From positions 139,856,536 to 139,920,535 of the forward strand of contig NC_134458.1 in NCBI RefSeq assembly GCF_047948215.1: a stretch of DNA of 64,000 bases. The letters are read 5' to 3'. How positions within the stretch are numbered: the first letter of the stretch is position 1; every line of letters starts with the position of its first letter. The DNA comes from Lycorma delicatula. Lineage: Eukaryota; Arthropoda; Insecta; Hemiptera; Fulgoridae. The translations under genes and the position numbers were made by a program. The notes beneath the pieces were generated by a model. The model was not told the DNA's origin. It worked only from the letters and a program-made list of their open reading frames with translations, and ran no database searches. Positions 10,820 through 23,095 of the stretch are shown piece by piece.

Positions 10820-12150
10820 GGTCCATCCAGATCAAGCACATGGACCTTTTCAGCCTCCTAACATCCTCACTGTTGACAACTAAATTCAAAGCTAGGTAAT
10901 TAACATACTTCTCCAACCTGGAAACATATTTCGAAACTAGGCGTTCAAATTCTTTTCGAACTTATGGAATGCCTATGTAATCGTGGATCTTGTGAACCAC
11001 GACGCTTGGGTTATGTTCCGTAGTATTTTATTCTGGAACCGTTGAATGGTCTCCACATTGCTGTTACTGGTTATGCCCCAGAGCTCAATTCCGTAAGTCC
11101 ATAGTAGCTTCAAAAAAGCCTTGTAAAGGAGAACCTTGTTGGACAAAGAATGCTGAGATCCTTTACCCAATATCCAGTACATCCTTTAAATTTAATATTA
11201 AACAATCTCCTTTACATGATTTCTAGTAAAGTTAAATGGCGATTAAGGTAAAAGCCCAGACTCTTACCTTACTGGTACGAGGTATTCTGACACAGTTTAA
11301 ATGAACTTCAGGGGAATATTTTCTTCTCATGTTACGTAACTGGACTTTGTCGGATTTACCTTTACTCTCTATTTACGTAGCCAAACGCTCATAGTATCCA
11401 GTGCCTATTGTAATTTCTTCGAGGTTATATTCGGGCTACCGTCAACCGCAAAGATTACCGTCTCATTTGCATATGATGCAACACTGTCTGGATAAGGTAG
11501 GTCAGCAGGATACACCAGGTACAGAACTGGTCACAGAACTGAGCCCTATGGAACTTCTGAGTTATTGTTGAAAATCTCAGACATCTTTTGATTGTAATTA
11601 ACTCGTGAGAAGCGACTATCCAGGTAGCTGCGTAAGATTAAGTAATAAGGTTGTACCAGGCGCGGAGTTAATTTGAAAAGAAGACCACACAACCAGACTT
11701 TGTTAAATGTTTATTCTACATTCATAAAGGCCGCCGAACGATACCTTTCTCTTCTAGACACCTGACGATAACACTCGTAACTGTATGGGTTTCTTCCACT
11801 GTTGAATGACCACCCCAAAAGCTGAATTGATGTTGGGTATCACACCTTTGATTTCTAACACTGGCCATAATCTGCGCAGGATCAGTTTCTCAAACATTTT
11901 AGATAAAATCGGTAGAAGGCTTTTAGGCTTATATGAAGACACTTTCTGCGAAGATTTTCCAGGTTTTTAAGACCATCGTTATCTGCGATATTCTTCATTA
12001 TAATGGGTAGTGAATTGTCCTATGGATTGCATAAGATAGTTTCCATATAAAAGAAATAGCTCTGGATGGTAGTGCAGATATCATTCAATGCGTAATGCAG
12101 TCAAACCCTGAAGCCTTTCGTACGTTCTCAATCCTCTTCACTTCTTGTGA
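10820..12150 (-). pseudogene. Jockey-like LINE reverse transcriptase, 5'-truncated
   Basis: Minus-strand frames give, in order: a finger region (KASGFDCIT near 12.10 kb), SYKPKSLLPILSKMFEKLI near 11.93 kb, remnants of the QFGFR..HST block, KSGCVVF (from FDKVW), a degraded PQGSVLGP block near 11.55 kb, and the catalytic box at 11462-11473, which reads YANE where FADD is expected. So both catalytic aspartates are replaced. The tail GKGSQHSLSNKVLLYKAFLK and TYGIELWG near 11.1 kb, then RRLKRS near 10.85 kb, is diagnostic of the jockey clade. The endonuclease and ORF1 are missing. Many stops and frameshifts show an old copy. A second copy of the same clade is at 58.5-59.7 kb. Confidence 0.88.
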
Positions 12151-12344
12151 TATCTAAGTTATGTATATAAAAATAGACAAGTGTTTTTTTATGGGAGTTG
12201 TAGAAACTTGTAAGATAAAACAATCTATGGTTTAATAATATAATATTTTGTGAACTTTAAAATTTCAATTTTATTTTTCACTAATCAAATAAGTATAACA
12301 CGCAGGTTTCTGATATTTACTGAGTGGTTATCCTACCCTACTAA

Positions 12345-12545
12345 AGGGCATTTGTATGTGTGTCTGTCTCTCTGTGTGTGTGTCTGTTCCCCTTAGCTTT
12401 GCACATAAAACACTAGTAGTCCGACTGATCTCATTCCGTACAACGGTAAGTAATAATGCGCTCAGATAACAGGCACCGGAATGTACCGATCACTAGCGGA
12501 AAATCCCGATTCGTTATTACATGTTTCGTAGTGGTCAGACGTGTA
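12345..12545. repeat. Unclassified repeat-like segment
   Basis: This segment is GC-richer than its flanks. It starts TCCTACCCTACTAAAGGGC, runs through a GT/CT-rich tract (12357-12390), and ends near GGTCAGACGTGTAC. The start dinucleotide TC and the layout would be compatible with a Helitron-type end, but I see no CTRR terminus or 3' hairpin that would support this. Confidence 0.25.
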
Positions 12546-15500
12546 CTTATTATATTATTCTATATTTATTACTTGTACTTGTCATTATTTATACTTGTAA
12601 TATATATCTATTTATTTAATTGATATATATGCGAAATATATATTAATAATATATTTTTTAATTTATATGATTGTTTTTCTTCATAAATAATTAACTATAA
12701 CCAGAAAGTAATTACTTAAATTAATCATGATACAACTGGAAAATTGTTTCTTCTGACCATCCTTCATCATCCTTTTCTGATTTAATTTAATTTTCATATT
12801 CATTATTCATCGAATATTCGTTCTAATTTAAAAAAAAGGAACAGCTAACACTTTTTTTTATTATTAATACTGATGTCTCAATACACCTTATAAATTCATG
12901 TTTTCTATTATTATTTAATATTGAATTTTTATTAATTTTTATAGTTCTATTTAGAGCCCAGAACAGAGTACTCTGAATGAATTATGTGTACTTTTTCTTT
13001 TAAGGGAATTTTTATTCTAATATTGTTAAATATCATCTTTTCTTTAAGAAGTAATAATGGTTTTTTGGTTATAAAACTTTTTTTTAGTAAGAGTATAAAA
13101 TCAGAAATACTAATTATTATTATCTAAAAAATTTTCCAGAAGAAGCAGTAGCTTGAAAAATTACCAATAACCGAAAATCGATTATACAAGTTGTCCACAC
13201 TGGGCAATAAGAACCAGTAAAGTGTATTTTAGTTCCTGGGCTGAAGATAGGAATGCATTTTTAGCTAATCGAGAACGAAAAATTTGGAACTGTGTATAAT
13301 AATCAAACATTTTTTTTATTAGTTTTCTTCAATTTTTTTATTTGAGAAAAACATCTTAATTACGAAATGGTGTCAGAATTAATAAGACAATTTTCAATTA
13401 TTTTCTTTACTGAAAAAAATTAGTTATTAAGCTTTAAAATCATCAGTAAATATTAGGCTTAAACTGATTTACCACTGACAATTATTTATTTTCACACACA
13501 AACTTCGACGTTTGTTTAATACATAAAATTACTTACGGTTCTGTAAACCACCGTCCTTTTCTTTTGCAATATGAGAAATTAGAATCCAGAAAATGTGTTT
13601 TCGTTATTTCAAACAGCTTAAGTAGATTTAAGTGTTTAAATTTATAAATAAATTTAAATTATACTATATAATATCACTTTGTAACTTATCCTTTAGCCTT
13701 ATCTTTCCTTTTTTTTCTCTGAGCCCCCTCCAAAAAAAATTCAAACTCCGACGCCTATGCCTGAACCGAATTTGATTGGAAACATTTGCTGGTATTTGTT
13801 TGCTTTTCCTTGATCAATTTTCATCATTCAAAAAAAAAAAAATATTTACACGAGAGGTAATCAATTTTGGACACCTAATAATCTCATTCCGAGATGTCCG
13901 CAAGGAAAACCGGCCCGGAGAGTCTAGCTTCGGAGTGCGTGCCGTACGCACACCGGGAGAAGCTAATATTTCAAATAAAATTAAGCAATTTTTATTGTGA
14001 TCTGCTGTTTTTTTTTTTCCATTTTTCATAGGTTTAGTTTCTATTTGTCCTCTTGTATGACAAATTGCATTAGAATTTTAACGAAGCTACATCCCGTCTT
14101 TTTGTAGATAAATTTCAACATTCACAAGGGTTATACCGTGTGAAGGAGAACATACGGAAAGTACGTATTAAATCTGTAACTGTATCACTGTCTTTCTTTT
14201 ACGGATGTCTCTACTTTACTATCTTTACTTCGAAAATAAAATACAAGTCAACACAATTTAAAATAAATTGAAAAAGTTTAACATGAAATTTCAAGTGTAT
14301 TTTTATTTCATTCCATTAAACAGGTTTTTTCTGGAATTCTAAGATTGCCCGGGTTACAAATTTTTTGAACTGTTTACTTATAAACTTGATGTTAGAAAGC
14401 TGATGCGGTATTGATAAATAGACATCTTTGAAACTCACGTCAAATACTTCTTCTTATCCTTATTTAATGTCACAGACTTTCAAAACCATCTTCATGCAAT
14501 ATACCAAATAAAAAAAAATAAACATGCTTTATAACGGAAAAGAAATCACATACGTATAATTCGTAAAATACATATACTGAAGTTTTGAAATGTGGTAAAA
14601 CTTAATTTAGGATGTTTATAATTTAGTTATTTTTATTAGGAAATTTACATTTAGATGTTTTAATTTTTTTCATTTATCTAAGTTCTATTTTTTATAAGAA
14701 GAGAAATGATTTATTCATTTAAGTACAAGTAATTTTGAATTTCTCATCGATATGGACGGTTTTCATATATTGAAGCATTTTAATTTATTTGTTAAGCTAT
14801 TTCATGTAAGCATATATGTGCATGTACTACTTTTTTGTAAAAGCAGTAACTTTCAAACAAAAAAGATAATTACGCTTTATGCTCTAATAATTTAGTTGTA
14901 AAATGCTGCTATTACAATGAAGTAAATTTATAATTTTTAACGATTAAAATTTACTACCAGTCAAGAAAGATAATTTTATTTACAGGTATTATACGGTATT
15001 ATTACATATTCTGCAGTGTTAATTGGATTAAAAATTATTCAGTTTTCATCAATGATAAAAATGTTTTTATATGATTTATTGTAATATTTTAAAATTGTTT
15101 TATTTTTTATAAAGTAAGTTTTTGCTTTAGATAACTGTCTTAAATAAAATCGGGAAATAACCATTTACATTTCTACTTTGATTTTTTTTTTTTTTAAATC
15201 AGCAGACTATACCCAATGATTAAACTGTTTTTCCCAGATGTTCAACATTTAGTACTATCATTTTTAATTACATAGTAACATCGTTACATCTATTATAGCG
15301 TCATTTTCAATTACTAGAAAAAAATTTAAGTAATTATGCAGGAGTGAACATTGTACTTAAAAGGTTACTCCGCAATTTCTTTTATGATTCTAGGTAACTA
15401 TTATTTGTTGGTTATTGAAAATACTGTCTGGAATATAAAATTATTGTTAAATTTATTATTTTATATTAAAATAGTAACTAGTCACCTTTAAAGTACTGAG

Positions 15501-15749
15501 TGTAGCCCATTATTTCCAAACAAAGCCAAATTTTTTAATGATATCGATTGATGTCTTTTGTATAACGAAAGACAAATAGATGGATATACTTTCATTTAAA
15601 TGTCCTATTATTTTTGTCTGGCACACAATTTGTCTTGTTTCCGAAAATTAAAAGCTAGGTAGTGTAATTAAATGGTACTTTGCAAAAAAATTACTTGGAG
15701 AAATATAATCAAAGAAGGAGCAGTGTCCGTAGTATAGCACTTACATACT
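12546..15749. other. No recognisable gene
   Basis: This is mostly AT-rich sequence. The only distinct patch is 13730-13970, with GCCTATGCC and a GC-rich part (GGAAAACCGGCCCGGAG, GCGTGCCGTACGCACACC), where overlapping open frames of 71-74 codons run on both strands. The patch looks like the edge of a dispersed element, but no other copy is visible here. Confidence 0.4.
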
Positions 15750-15960
15750 AGCTTTAGGTATTCATCATTATCAGAATTTGGTTATCTTCCCTGAGCCTAG
15801 TCCCTTGCCCCGTATTCATCTCCATTCTTCTCTATTTTCACTACATCTAATACCTATCATTTGTTTTCGTATTGTTTATATTTTTTACACCTTTCTGGCT
15901 CTTTCTTGCAACATTCATTGATAATTTTAGAACTGATATTATTCAATCCCTGTGATATTT
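15750..15960 (-). pseudogene. Possible LINE C-terminal tail
   Basis: Minus-strand translation contains ENREEWRRIRGKGLG. The D/NR..WR motif ends the reverse transcriptases of several LINE families. Nothing upstream can be aligned, so this is a weak call. Confidence 0.25.
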
Positions 15961-17194
15961 CTCAACAGTTAGATTTCTGGAATATTCTGATTACGCTTTT
16001 ATTCTCTGTTATATAGATTTACGTTTATAATTTATTTTTTTGTTACTCATAATTTAGTGTAGTTTAATATATATTTACTAATCTTTTATTATCTACAATT
16101 TTATTTTTTTATAATTTACGATATTTACTATCGATTATTATTTCATGCGTATTTTTAAGTAAAATGAGGATTTTGTAGAAACAGCAACAGAAACACACAC
16201 TCACTAATTCACTCACTCATGCACACATACAGACAAACATGAAGTTTAAGTAGCATTAGTATTTATTGTAAATTCTGTCGATTAGTATCACAAATGTAAA
16301 CAAAAACGTTTTTAATAAGTAAAATGTCTGTACAAACAAAAATAAAGGTAACACAACCTTTTATTTTTCTGCGAGTAAAATATATTTTAAGATGTTTTGT
16401 GAATTTTTGTAGATAACTAATTTAATTAATATTCAAAGATTTTGTTTTATAAATAAACACAATATCCATTACAAATTTTTGCCATATTATAATTGGAAGT
16501 GTTGTCAGTCACTTAAAATTTGGTCCATCATTATGAAACTGAATTTTAAAATAAAAGTATATTTAATTTCATGGTGATGTAATTAAAATTTTTAATTTTT
16601 CAATAATAGAATAAGAGAACTGAGAATTAGAAACTCGTAAAAATTGGGTTCCGGTAGCAGTCTCACTCGCGTGCGTAATCACTTCTCTCCTTTTTCTACT
16701 CATTTGTTAGGAAATAGGTTACACCGTCTCACTGGGTGTTCGGGCTTATGCTATTTTTTTTAAATTATAAATTTATAATTTTAAATTCACCTAAGTTACA
16801 TAAAATTGAAAATTACTCTATCCTTTTGTTTCCGTTAAAAAGGATGACTATAATACAAAACGGTTCAAAATGATTGTATAAATCATATTTTATGAATTGT
16901 AATGATGATGGATTTTATCGTACGAATAATTAAAATTTGTATACATTCAAACGGCTGACATTAATACGATTGTTTGTTACAAATATGTTATCATTTGATT
17001 GATTTTTTAACTTAATCATTAATTCATTTTATTAATGTTTATAATATCCTGTTTGAAAAGGAGGAGATACAAAACAATTTATTTTAAAATTATGTTGGCC
17101 ACTTTATTATTTTATACTTTCAGTCTAACAATTAATTTTGTTTTTTTTTTATTTCTTTCCTAAAACTTATACATAAAGTAATTCATAAAAATGA

Positions 17195-17198
<4 letters not shown>
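15961..17198. other. AT-rich sequence without recognisable gene
   Basis: Nothing recognisable except a GC-richer phrase at 16650-16760 (CGGTAGCAGTCTCACTCGCG ... CCGTCTCACTGGGTGTTCGG) of unknown origin. Confidence 0.4.

Positions 17199-17230
<32 letters not shown>
17199..17230. repeat. (TA)n microsatellite
   Basis: Sixteen TA units without interruption. Confidence 0.95.
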
Positions 17231-17236
<6 letters not shown>

Positions 17237-17663
17237 ACAAGAAAAAACTACAAAAATTCGAATTAGAATTTCTAAAGCATTTAAAAATTTATTCGATTTC
17301 AATAAAATATCAGTGCAAACTTAGATCTTTATTTCCGTAGATTGTTTGATTATATATCTCAAATAACTTCATTTACTTTTTTATGTATTTTCGCTACCGA
17401 AGTATTAAATATTTTATCTTAATAGATTGTACTGCATTAATTTAATCCAGAAATTACTCCTCTAATAAGAACGAACACGTATATTAGTAATTAAAATGAA
17501 TAGTTTATGATTGTACACCCCTTATCGCTTGGAAAAAAAAATTTTTTTTTTGTTATTAAAAGCTGATTAAAATATTCATGATAAATTTTTTCCCGTTATC
17601 GTATCCCGAATCTTTGTTATCAATCTTTAGTAAGAAAGGTAGAAGAAATTACAGTTTTGTTTT

Positions 17664-18235
17664 TACTTCCTTGTACGAAATAAAGAAAGTATTGTGTTCG
17701 CGAAAAATTTCGGTTTTCAGATTTCAACGAAAATTTCCATTTCAACCAACCCTGAATCCATTGACTAGTTTGGCGTGACGTCTGTACGTACGTAACATAA
17801 CTCAAAAACGATTAGCCGTAGGATGTTGAAATTTTGGACTTAGGACTATTGTAACATCTAGTTGTGCACCTCCCTTTCTGATTGCACTGGACTGAACCAA
17901 AAGTGCTCAATAAAACCAAAATCCTCCAAAATTGGGTTTTTTACTTTTTCTTAACTCCAGTAATAAGCCCTCGTTGCAAGTTTTTCCACGATATATCGTA
18001 AGTGGTACTTATTTTCATTGTTCCAGAGTTATAGCTAAATTAAATTTTATTTAATGAAATATTTTACAAGGAGAATGTACATCGGTTCGATCAGACTTAA
18101 TTTCCTTTTTTTTTAATTTAAATATATTGATTTATTAATAATTATTAAGCTCTGATTTAAAAAAAAAAATTATGATAAATAATAATTCAATAATTAGTAA
18201 TAATAAAAAAATGTGAAAAAATATCAGATGTTAAT
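17664..18235 (-). mobile_element. Repeat family 4, long copy
   Basis: This is a reverse-complement relative of 39660-40404. The end is the imperfect hairpin TACTTCC...GAAAGTA (17664-17691). It continues with GTTTGGCGTGACGTCTGTAC, CAAAAACGATTAGCCGTAGG, GGACTTAGGACTATTGTAAC and CGATATATCGTAAGTGGTAC, then the AT module TTTAAATATATTGATTTATT (from about 18108). It encodes no protein. It may be a non-autonomous DNA element or a SINE with a structured 3' end. Confidence 0.75.
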
Positions 18236-18852
18236 AATGAAAGAAAGAATTCACAGCTAGATACCATATTACATCCTCATGCAATGAATTCGTAGTGATT
18301 ATTAAATTCATGATTCACATGTAAAACTGGATACATTGATCAATAAGATTATTCGTTTAAAAGCAAGACTAATTGCCGAAATCCATCTTTCGTTATGAGT
18401 TGCGCTGACAAGGAATAATTATAAGAGAAGAATTATCAAGTAGTGATGAAATTCTAATCACGTAATTCCTATCTCTATTTAAAATAGGTCATTTTTGATA
18501 TCTTAAAATGAGCCGCGTCATTTTCACGTTATCCCAAACAAAAACCTGACAACTCTAGATATTGGGGCCAATTTAAAATAAACGAAGTCGTTATGAGTTA
18601 GTTAATTTTATAAGTTAAGTTTTGAAAGCTATTTTAGCAATCATAAATACTTTTAATAGTATATGTAAATCTAAACAAAGAACTCGCAACGAAGAATTAC
18701 ATAACTTGCTTATTGAAAAATTCGACTAACATAAAAGAGCCAATTATGATACCGAATATGCTAAACCAATTGCGAGAAGGAATATATTAGACCAGTTGGA
18801 AATAATAGTATTTAGGCGAATAACAGCACCGAGTGTTTTTTAGACCATCTAG
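18236..18852. other. AT-rich sequence without recognisable gene
   Basis: Nothing recognisable. The last 100 bases contain ACCAATT/ACCAGTT motifs that lead into the tandem repeat that follows. Confidence 0.45.
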
Positions 18853-19085
18853 AATAGAGAAATTTCAACTAATCCAAGTATCCAGTTTTTTAACCAGTCA
18901 CCAACGATTACTTTGAACGAATTGAAAATGACCAACCTTAGGCCAATCATAACATTGGATTTTTCTGACCAATTAAATAAAGAAAATTTCAAACCGATCA
19001 AAATACTTAATATTCTAACCAATCACCGGAACGATTAAATCGGACTAATCGAAAGCCAATTTTAATATTTAATTATGTTGATTAA
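18853..19085. repeat. Degenerate tandem repeat, period about 123 bp
   Basis: AATAGAGAAATTTCAACTAA at 18853 recurs as AATAAAGAAAATTTCAAACC at 18976. The next phrases TAACCAGTCACCAACGATTA and TAACCAATCACCGGAACGAT follow at equal offsets. Shorter ACCAAT/ACCAGT motifs recur through both units and upstream from about 18760. Divergence between the units is high. Confidence 0.7.
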
Positions 19086-19625
19086 TCGTAATATTGAATA
19101 ATCCTGATTCCGCAATCCAACCAATAACAAAATTAAGGTATTTTTAATACTCATACCCAAAAATAAGTTTAATCTTTTAGAAAACAATATATGTTGTCCA
19201 AAACAATATTTGTTTTTAAACTTTTTGATTTCTCAGTAAGGATGAATATAATCTTTAAAATTTCGCTTCTACAAAATAAAAATTCAATCCCATTTCTTTG
19301 TAAAATATGAATTTATTCTAAATCATGAAGTATGGTAATATGTACTTAATAGAACACTTTATTAGTTAAAAACTAAAAGATGATAACCAAAAGTTAACAT
19401 ACAAGGACTTTGATTTTATATTGTGATTAACTGTAAAGAATTTTTAATTTTTTAAATAATTATTATTTCAGTTGGCATTTCCAGTTTTTCTCTGTAGCCT
19501 AAAGAGGTGCCTTTAAATTAATATTTACTATTTAATGGATAAGTTTAACACGTCTATTGCCAACGAAATATGTTTCCCCCCTTATCGTTTAATAATCCTC
19601 TGAGGATATAAACCAATTACAAAAT

Positions 19626-19670
19626 TATATCGTCACATTAGTTGGTGTGGAATTACCATGTTATTGTCCA
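19626..19670 (+). repeat. Dispersed 45-bp direct repeat, copy 1
   Basis: It contains TTAGTTGGTGTGGAATTACC and ATGTTATTGTCCA, matching 20677-20722 with a few differences. Its nature is unknown. Confidence 0.75.
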
Positions 19671-20676
19671 AAACTCTTCAAAGAAAGTGTATTTTAAGTT
19701 AAAAGACTTTTTCTACGTAAAAACTTACCAACACAGATTTTTCATTAGTGGTTCTGCTAATTTATACGTATGAAATGTAGTGATATGCGGTTTTAAACCT
19801 TTTCCGTTGATATGAAGCCGATGATGATTTTTAAATTAGGTCAGTGATAAAAAAACTGTTAACTTCTCCATTATTCCCATTATTCTCACATTTATGTATT
19901 GTTATTTATATTCGTATAATTAATTAAAGCTTTTAGATGGAGGAAAGTATTGTAAAGCTTTTATAGGGTGCTCAGGTTATGTATGAATAAATTCTAATGA
20001 ATTCGTTGATTATTTAAAAATAAAACCATGAATGTATCGTAATTTTCTTGAATTGGTTTCATGGCGTACGCGCATTTTCTTTCTCTCTCTTACACTTAAT
20101 ATTTTTATAAATATTTATATTTTTTATTTAAAAAAAGCTTTATAAATTCTGTGAAAAATCAGTACAGTTAATAAACAGTGGGTTATACACATTATATTAA
20201 ATTTGTTTTGTTTTTTGTTTGTTTATCTCAGTGAGTCTTTTTGTTGAGTATTCTGTATAATTTTAGCACTATAGGACATAATTTAAAAAATTTCCGGTAC
20301 TGCTGTCGTTATTATTTCCACCCTTATTTCCCCAGTCAATTTTTATTCCTCATAAAATTAAAATAAAACAAATTTAATAATGAAATAAATTTTTTAATGG
20401 TTAAAACTGAAATTGTCAGTACGGTTGATTATTTACTTCCACCAAGAGATTAATTATTATTAAATTAGTAAATTATTAACATAAAAGATCATGCTTGAGC
20501 TGAATGTTATTTTATTCAACCTTTCATTTTTAAGCGTTCTGATTTGTATTGAGTCAATTATTAGAATAAAATTTTATTTCATAATTTGTTTTATCTTCAT
20601 TTTTTTGTCTTTGATTATATTTATCATTTCCCATTAAAATAAGTATTTTTATTTTTTCATTAATGCTAATAATTAA
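19671..20676. other. AT-rich sequence without recognisable gene
   Basis: Nothing recognisable between the two direct repeats. Confidence 0.45.
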
Positions 20677-20722
20677 AATATCGTCCCGTTAGTTGGTGTG
20701 AAATTACCATGTTATTATTCAA
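20677..20722 (+). repeat. Dispersed 45-bp direct repeat, copy 2
   Basis: Second copy of the unit at 19626-19670, about 1.05 kb away in the same orientation (TTAGTTGGTGTGAAATTACC, ATGTTATTATTCA). Confidence 0.75.
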
Positions 20723-21039
20723 TAAATTTTAAAAACGTGACGAAAAGTCTTAGATAATTTATATATTGCTACAATCATGATATAAAAACCTCGATATACT
20801 GATGTAAATGTAATTACTCCTCTCTCTCTCATATTCTCCCTCATCTCTCTCTGGTTATAGCTTTATTTTTTCTTGCTGTCTGTTCTTTCTCTTGTTATAA
20901 ATCCTTTCTTTCTCAGTAGTACTCTCTGTGGGTATTTTGCTAGACATCAACTGGATCTGATAAGCCTATGAGGATCTATCTGTGTTACTACTTTTTCGTG
21001 ATATTGTATGGATTGATGGGTGGGGGTCTACGTCTCTTT

Positions 21040-21505
21040 TTGGCGTTGTTGCGATCAACACTCGTTTTGTTGGAATGACAATAGTTTTTTTTAATATTTA
21101 AAGACTCGGGTAAGTAATGATCTCAGGAGAAAAAAGTTTAAAGTTAGATATCGGAAGAGTTTTTATGTGAAACTTTCAGTGTTAGAGGAAGGCGCGGAAA
21201 TCGCGCTTCCACGAATCGGTTAACTTGATAGTTGAGAGTTTTAAGTTATGGTAGGTGGTCTTATTTGGAAGAAGCCGTACGAAGGCGTTTATAAGTTGTG
21301 TAAATACTCGTACACTGAAATTCTCTGCCAAGGCAGAGAATTGGTGGTATCCTGACAGAGACCAAACTGATGACTGTGATGTGTTTGAGGTTTAGATTAG
21401 GTCTAAAAGACGACATCTGGTAAAGCCCATCAGGTTGAGAAACGGGGGAGTTGTGTGTCGACCGGAATCATCACAAGGCGGGTGTCAACCCCTAGGGGGG
21501 GGGGG
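21040..21505 (+). mobile_element. Repeat family D, copy 1, with vestigial small reading frame
   Basis: It matches the reverse complement of 48700-49150 over most of its length: TTTAAAGACTCGGGTAAGTA, TCGCGCTTCCACGAATCGGT, AGAGACCAAACTGATGACTG, TAAAGCCCATCAGG and GGCGGGTGTC. Both copies keep an ATG followed by similar codons, here MVGGLIWKKPYEG and there MAGDRGWKRPYEG. This suggests the start of an ORF behind a 5' leader. Here the frame is soon broken. The copy ends in a G run (21497-21506). It could be the 5' part of a retroelement or a short non-autonomous derivative. Confidence 0.8.
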
Positions 21506-21506
21506 A

Positions 21507-22026
21507 AGGTCAGGATGTTTACACAGATGCATATAAACTCGAGATTTTTAAAGGTTACTCTTATAGGTGGAATCTAAAGAAGAATAGATTATCAGCAATT
21601 TTCTTATTGCTGTTCGAACAGTTGCTGTTTACGACTTTGGGGTACGTGATTTTAATGTTAATAACCGATTGTATAAGTAAACTGTGTCAATTTGATTTCT
21701 GTCCCTATGTTTTTATTTCTTTTAAACTAATAACTAATAAGCAGACAGTTTATAACTTAAGGCAACTTTAATTTTGTCATATACTTGGCATAATCCACTG
21801 TGTCTCAAAATAGGAATATGGACAATTATTTTACGTATCTTAAAAAACTTTATATATGTTATAACTGAGCGTTCAATCTCGTAACAGAAATCCTGTTATA
21901 GATAAACTACTGTAGTAAAATTCAGGTTGCTTCATAATTTATACTTTATTATCAGATATTAATAAAAAATAATTAAACTAAAACTCTGTCGCAGTAAGTG
22001 CGTCAGAAGGGCAAATTTTGGATGTT
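21507..22026. other. AT-rich sequence without recognisable gene
   Basis: I see no family pattern between the end of family D and the SINE1 insertion. Confidence 0.45.
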
Positions 22027-22040
22027 AGTTAAGAAAGAAA

Positions 22041-22221
22041 CCTACTAGATCATGGATACCGGTGTTCTTTGGTGGTTGAGTTTCCATTAACCACACATCT
22101 CAGGAATGGTAGACCTGAAACTGTACAAGACTACACTTCATTTACATTCATACGTATCATCCTCATTCATTTTCTGAAGTAATACCTACCGTGGTTCCGG
22201 AGGCTAAACAGAAAAAGAAAG
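22041..22221 (+). mobile_element. SINE1, 5'-truncated, with perfect 14-bp target-site duplication
   Basis: The copy starts inside the SINE1 body at TACTAGATCATGGATACCGG and runs to the tail GAGGCTAAACAGAAAAAGAA. The flanks 22027-22040 and 22222-22235 are identical (AGTTAAGAAAGAAA), proving insertion as a truncated element. Such 5' truncation is the expected result of incomplete LINE-driven reverse transcription. The perfect duplication indicates a fairly young event. Confidence 0.92.
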
Positions 22222-22439
22222 AGTTAAGAAAGAAAGGAGGATGTTGCACTGCTGCTAATGATTTTTGAAAATAATATGTCTAAGTATTCTGCCAACCTTT
22301 AGGTGTGTTTTTGTATTTCATGTTAGCATCATATGTTCTTTTATAATACTGTTATAATAATGTGTATTGTTCTAATAAATACATTATATGTACATATTAA
22401 TGTTTTTTTTCTTCCTTCTTTTCACATAGTTGAGTTGTG

Positions 22440-23095
22440 ACTGCATCACTTGTTAAACACTGCTACTTGCCAACAACCCACTTCGATATTGTTACCGATA
22501 ATTTGTGTAGTTTTGGAGTATCGCTCTCTCAAAAAGTATCGTTCAAATTGGCCAAAACGATTAAAACTTCAAAACTGATTTTTTGGACTCCCAACCCCTT
22601 ACCTTCATCCCTGATTACATTTTGGATTATTGCAAAACTAGCACGCACCTGGGGTTGCTCGCAAACATCTGATTTGGGCTACAAATTTGATGTTTTGGGA
22701 CCATTGGGAAACCAGCTTGCATTCGTAGTGCTAGCAAAAATCTAATTTTGGCTCTCTTACATGGTATCCTTCAAGTTACAACATAAAAACCTTGAAAACG
22801 TACCCAAAGACCCAATTTTTTGCCTCTAACTCTGGTTCTTGTGAACCTATTCGCTTAAAAATCAATACGGCTTTATTACCAATAGGTTTACATCAGCCCA
22901 CTAAGTTTCGTCAAAATCGGTTAAGACTTGCGTTCAGTAGAGCAAGACGAAAAAATCTTATAATTATATTTGTATATAAACATTGCAGAATCTTGTTCAA
23001 GAGACTTCAAAACGTAAAGAAAAGTTGACCCTCTTTCACCCCTCCCCCCCGACACCCATTTAGAAAATCTAGCCGGGTGCAGTAGCTATTTCTAC
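22440..23095 (-). repeat. Unclassified repeat-like segment
   Basis: This segment is GC-richer than its flanks. It carries phrases such as AGTTTCGTCAAAATCGGTTA that are typical of non-coding dispersed repeats in insect genomes, and it ends at a C-rich run (23037-23050) and GAAAATCTAGCCGGGTGCAG. Open frames of 102 and 78 codons run through it on the plus strand but show no protein family pattern. Confidence 0.4.

Noticed and set aside
12345..12545. Helitron 5' end
   Set aside because: Only the initial TC and a GT/CT-rich tract fit. No CTRR end, hairpin, or replication or helicase motifs were seen.
13776..14029. Overlapping 71-74 codon frames on both strands
   Set aside because: They mirror each other across a GC-rich patch with inverted words; neither shows a protein pattern.
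21497..21506. G run as a possible assembly gap or adapter
   Set aside because: Family D copy 2 has a shorter G/C run at the same relative place, so it is probably a natural run that has lengthened.
22437..22745. 102-codon open frame on the plus strand
   Set aside because: It lies in a repeat-like segment with phrases typical of non-coding dispersed repeats, and the translation has no recognisable domain.
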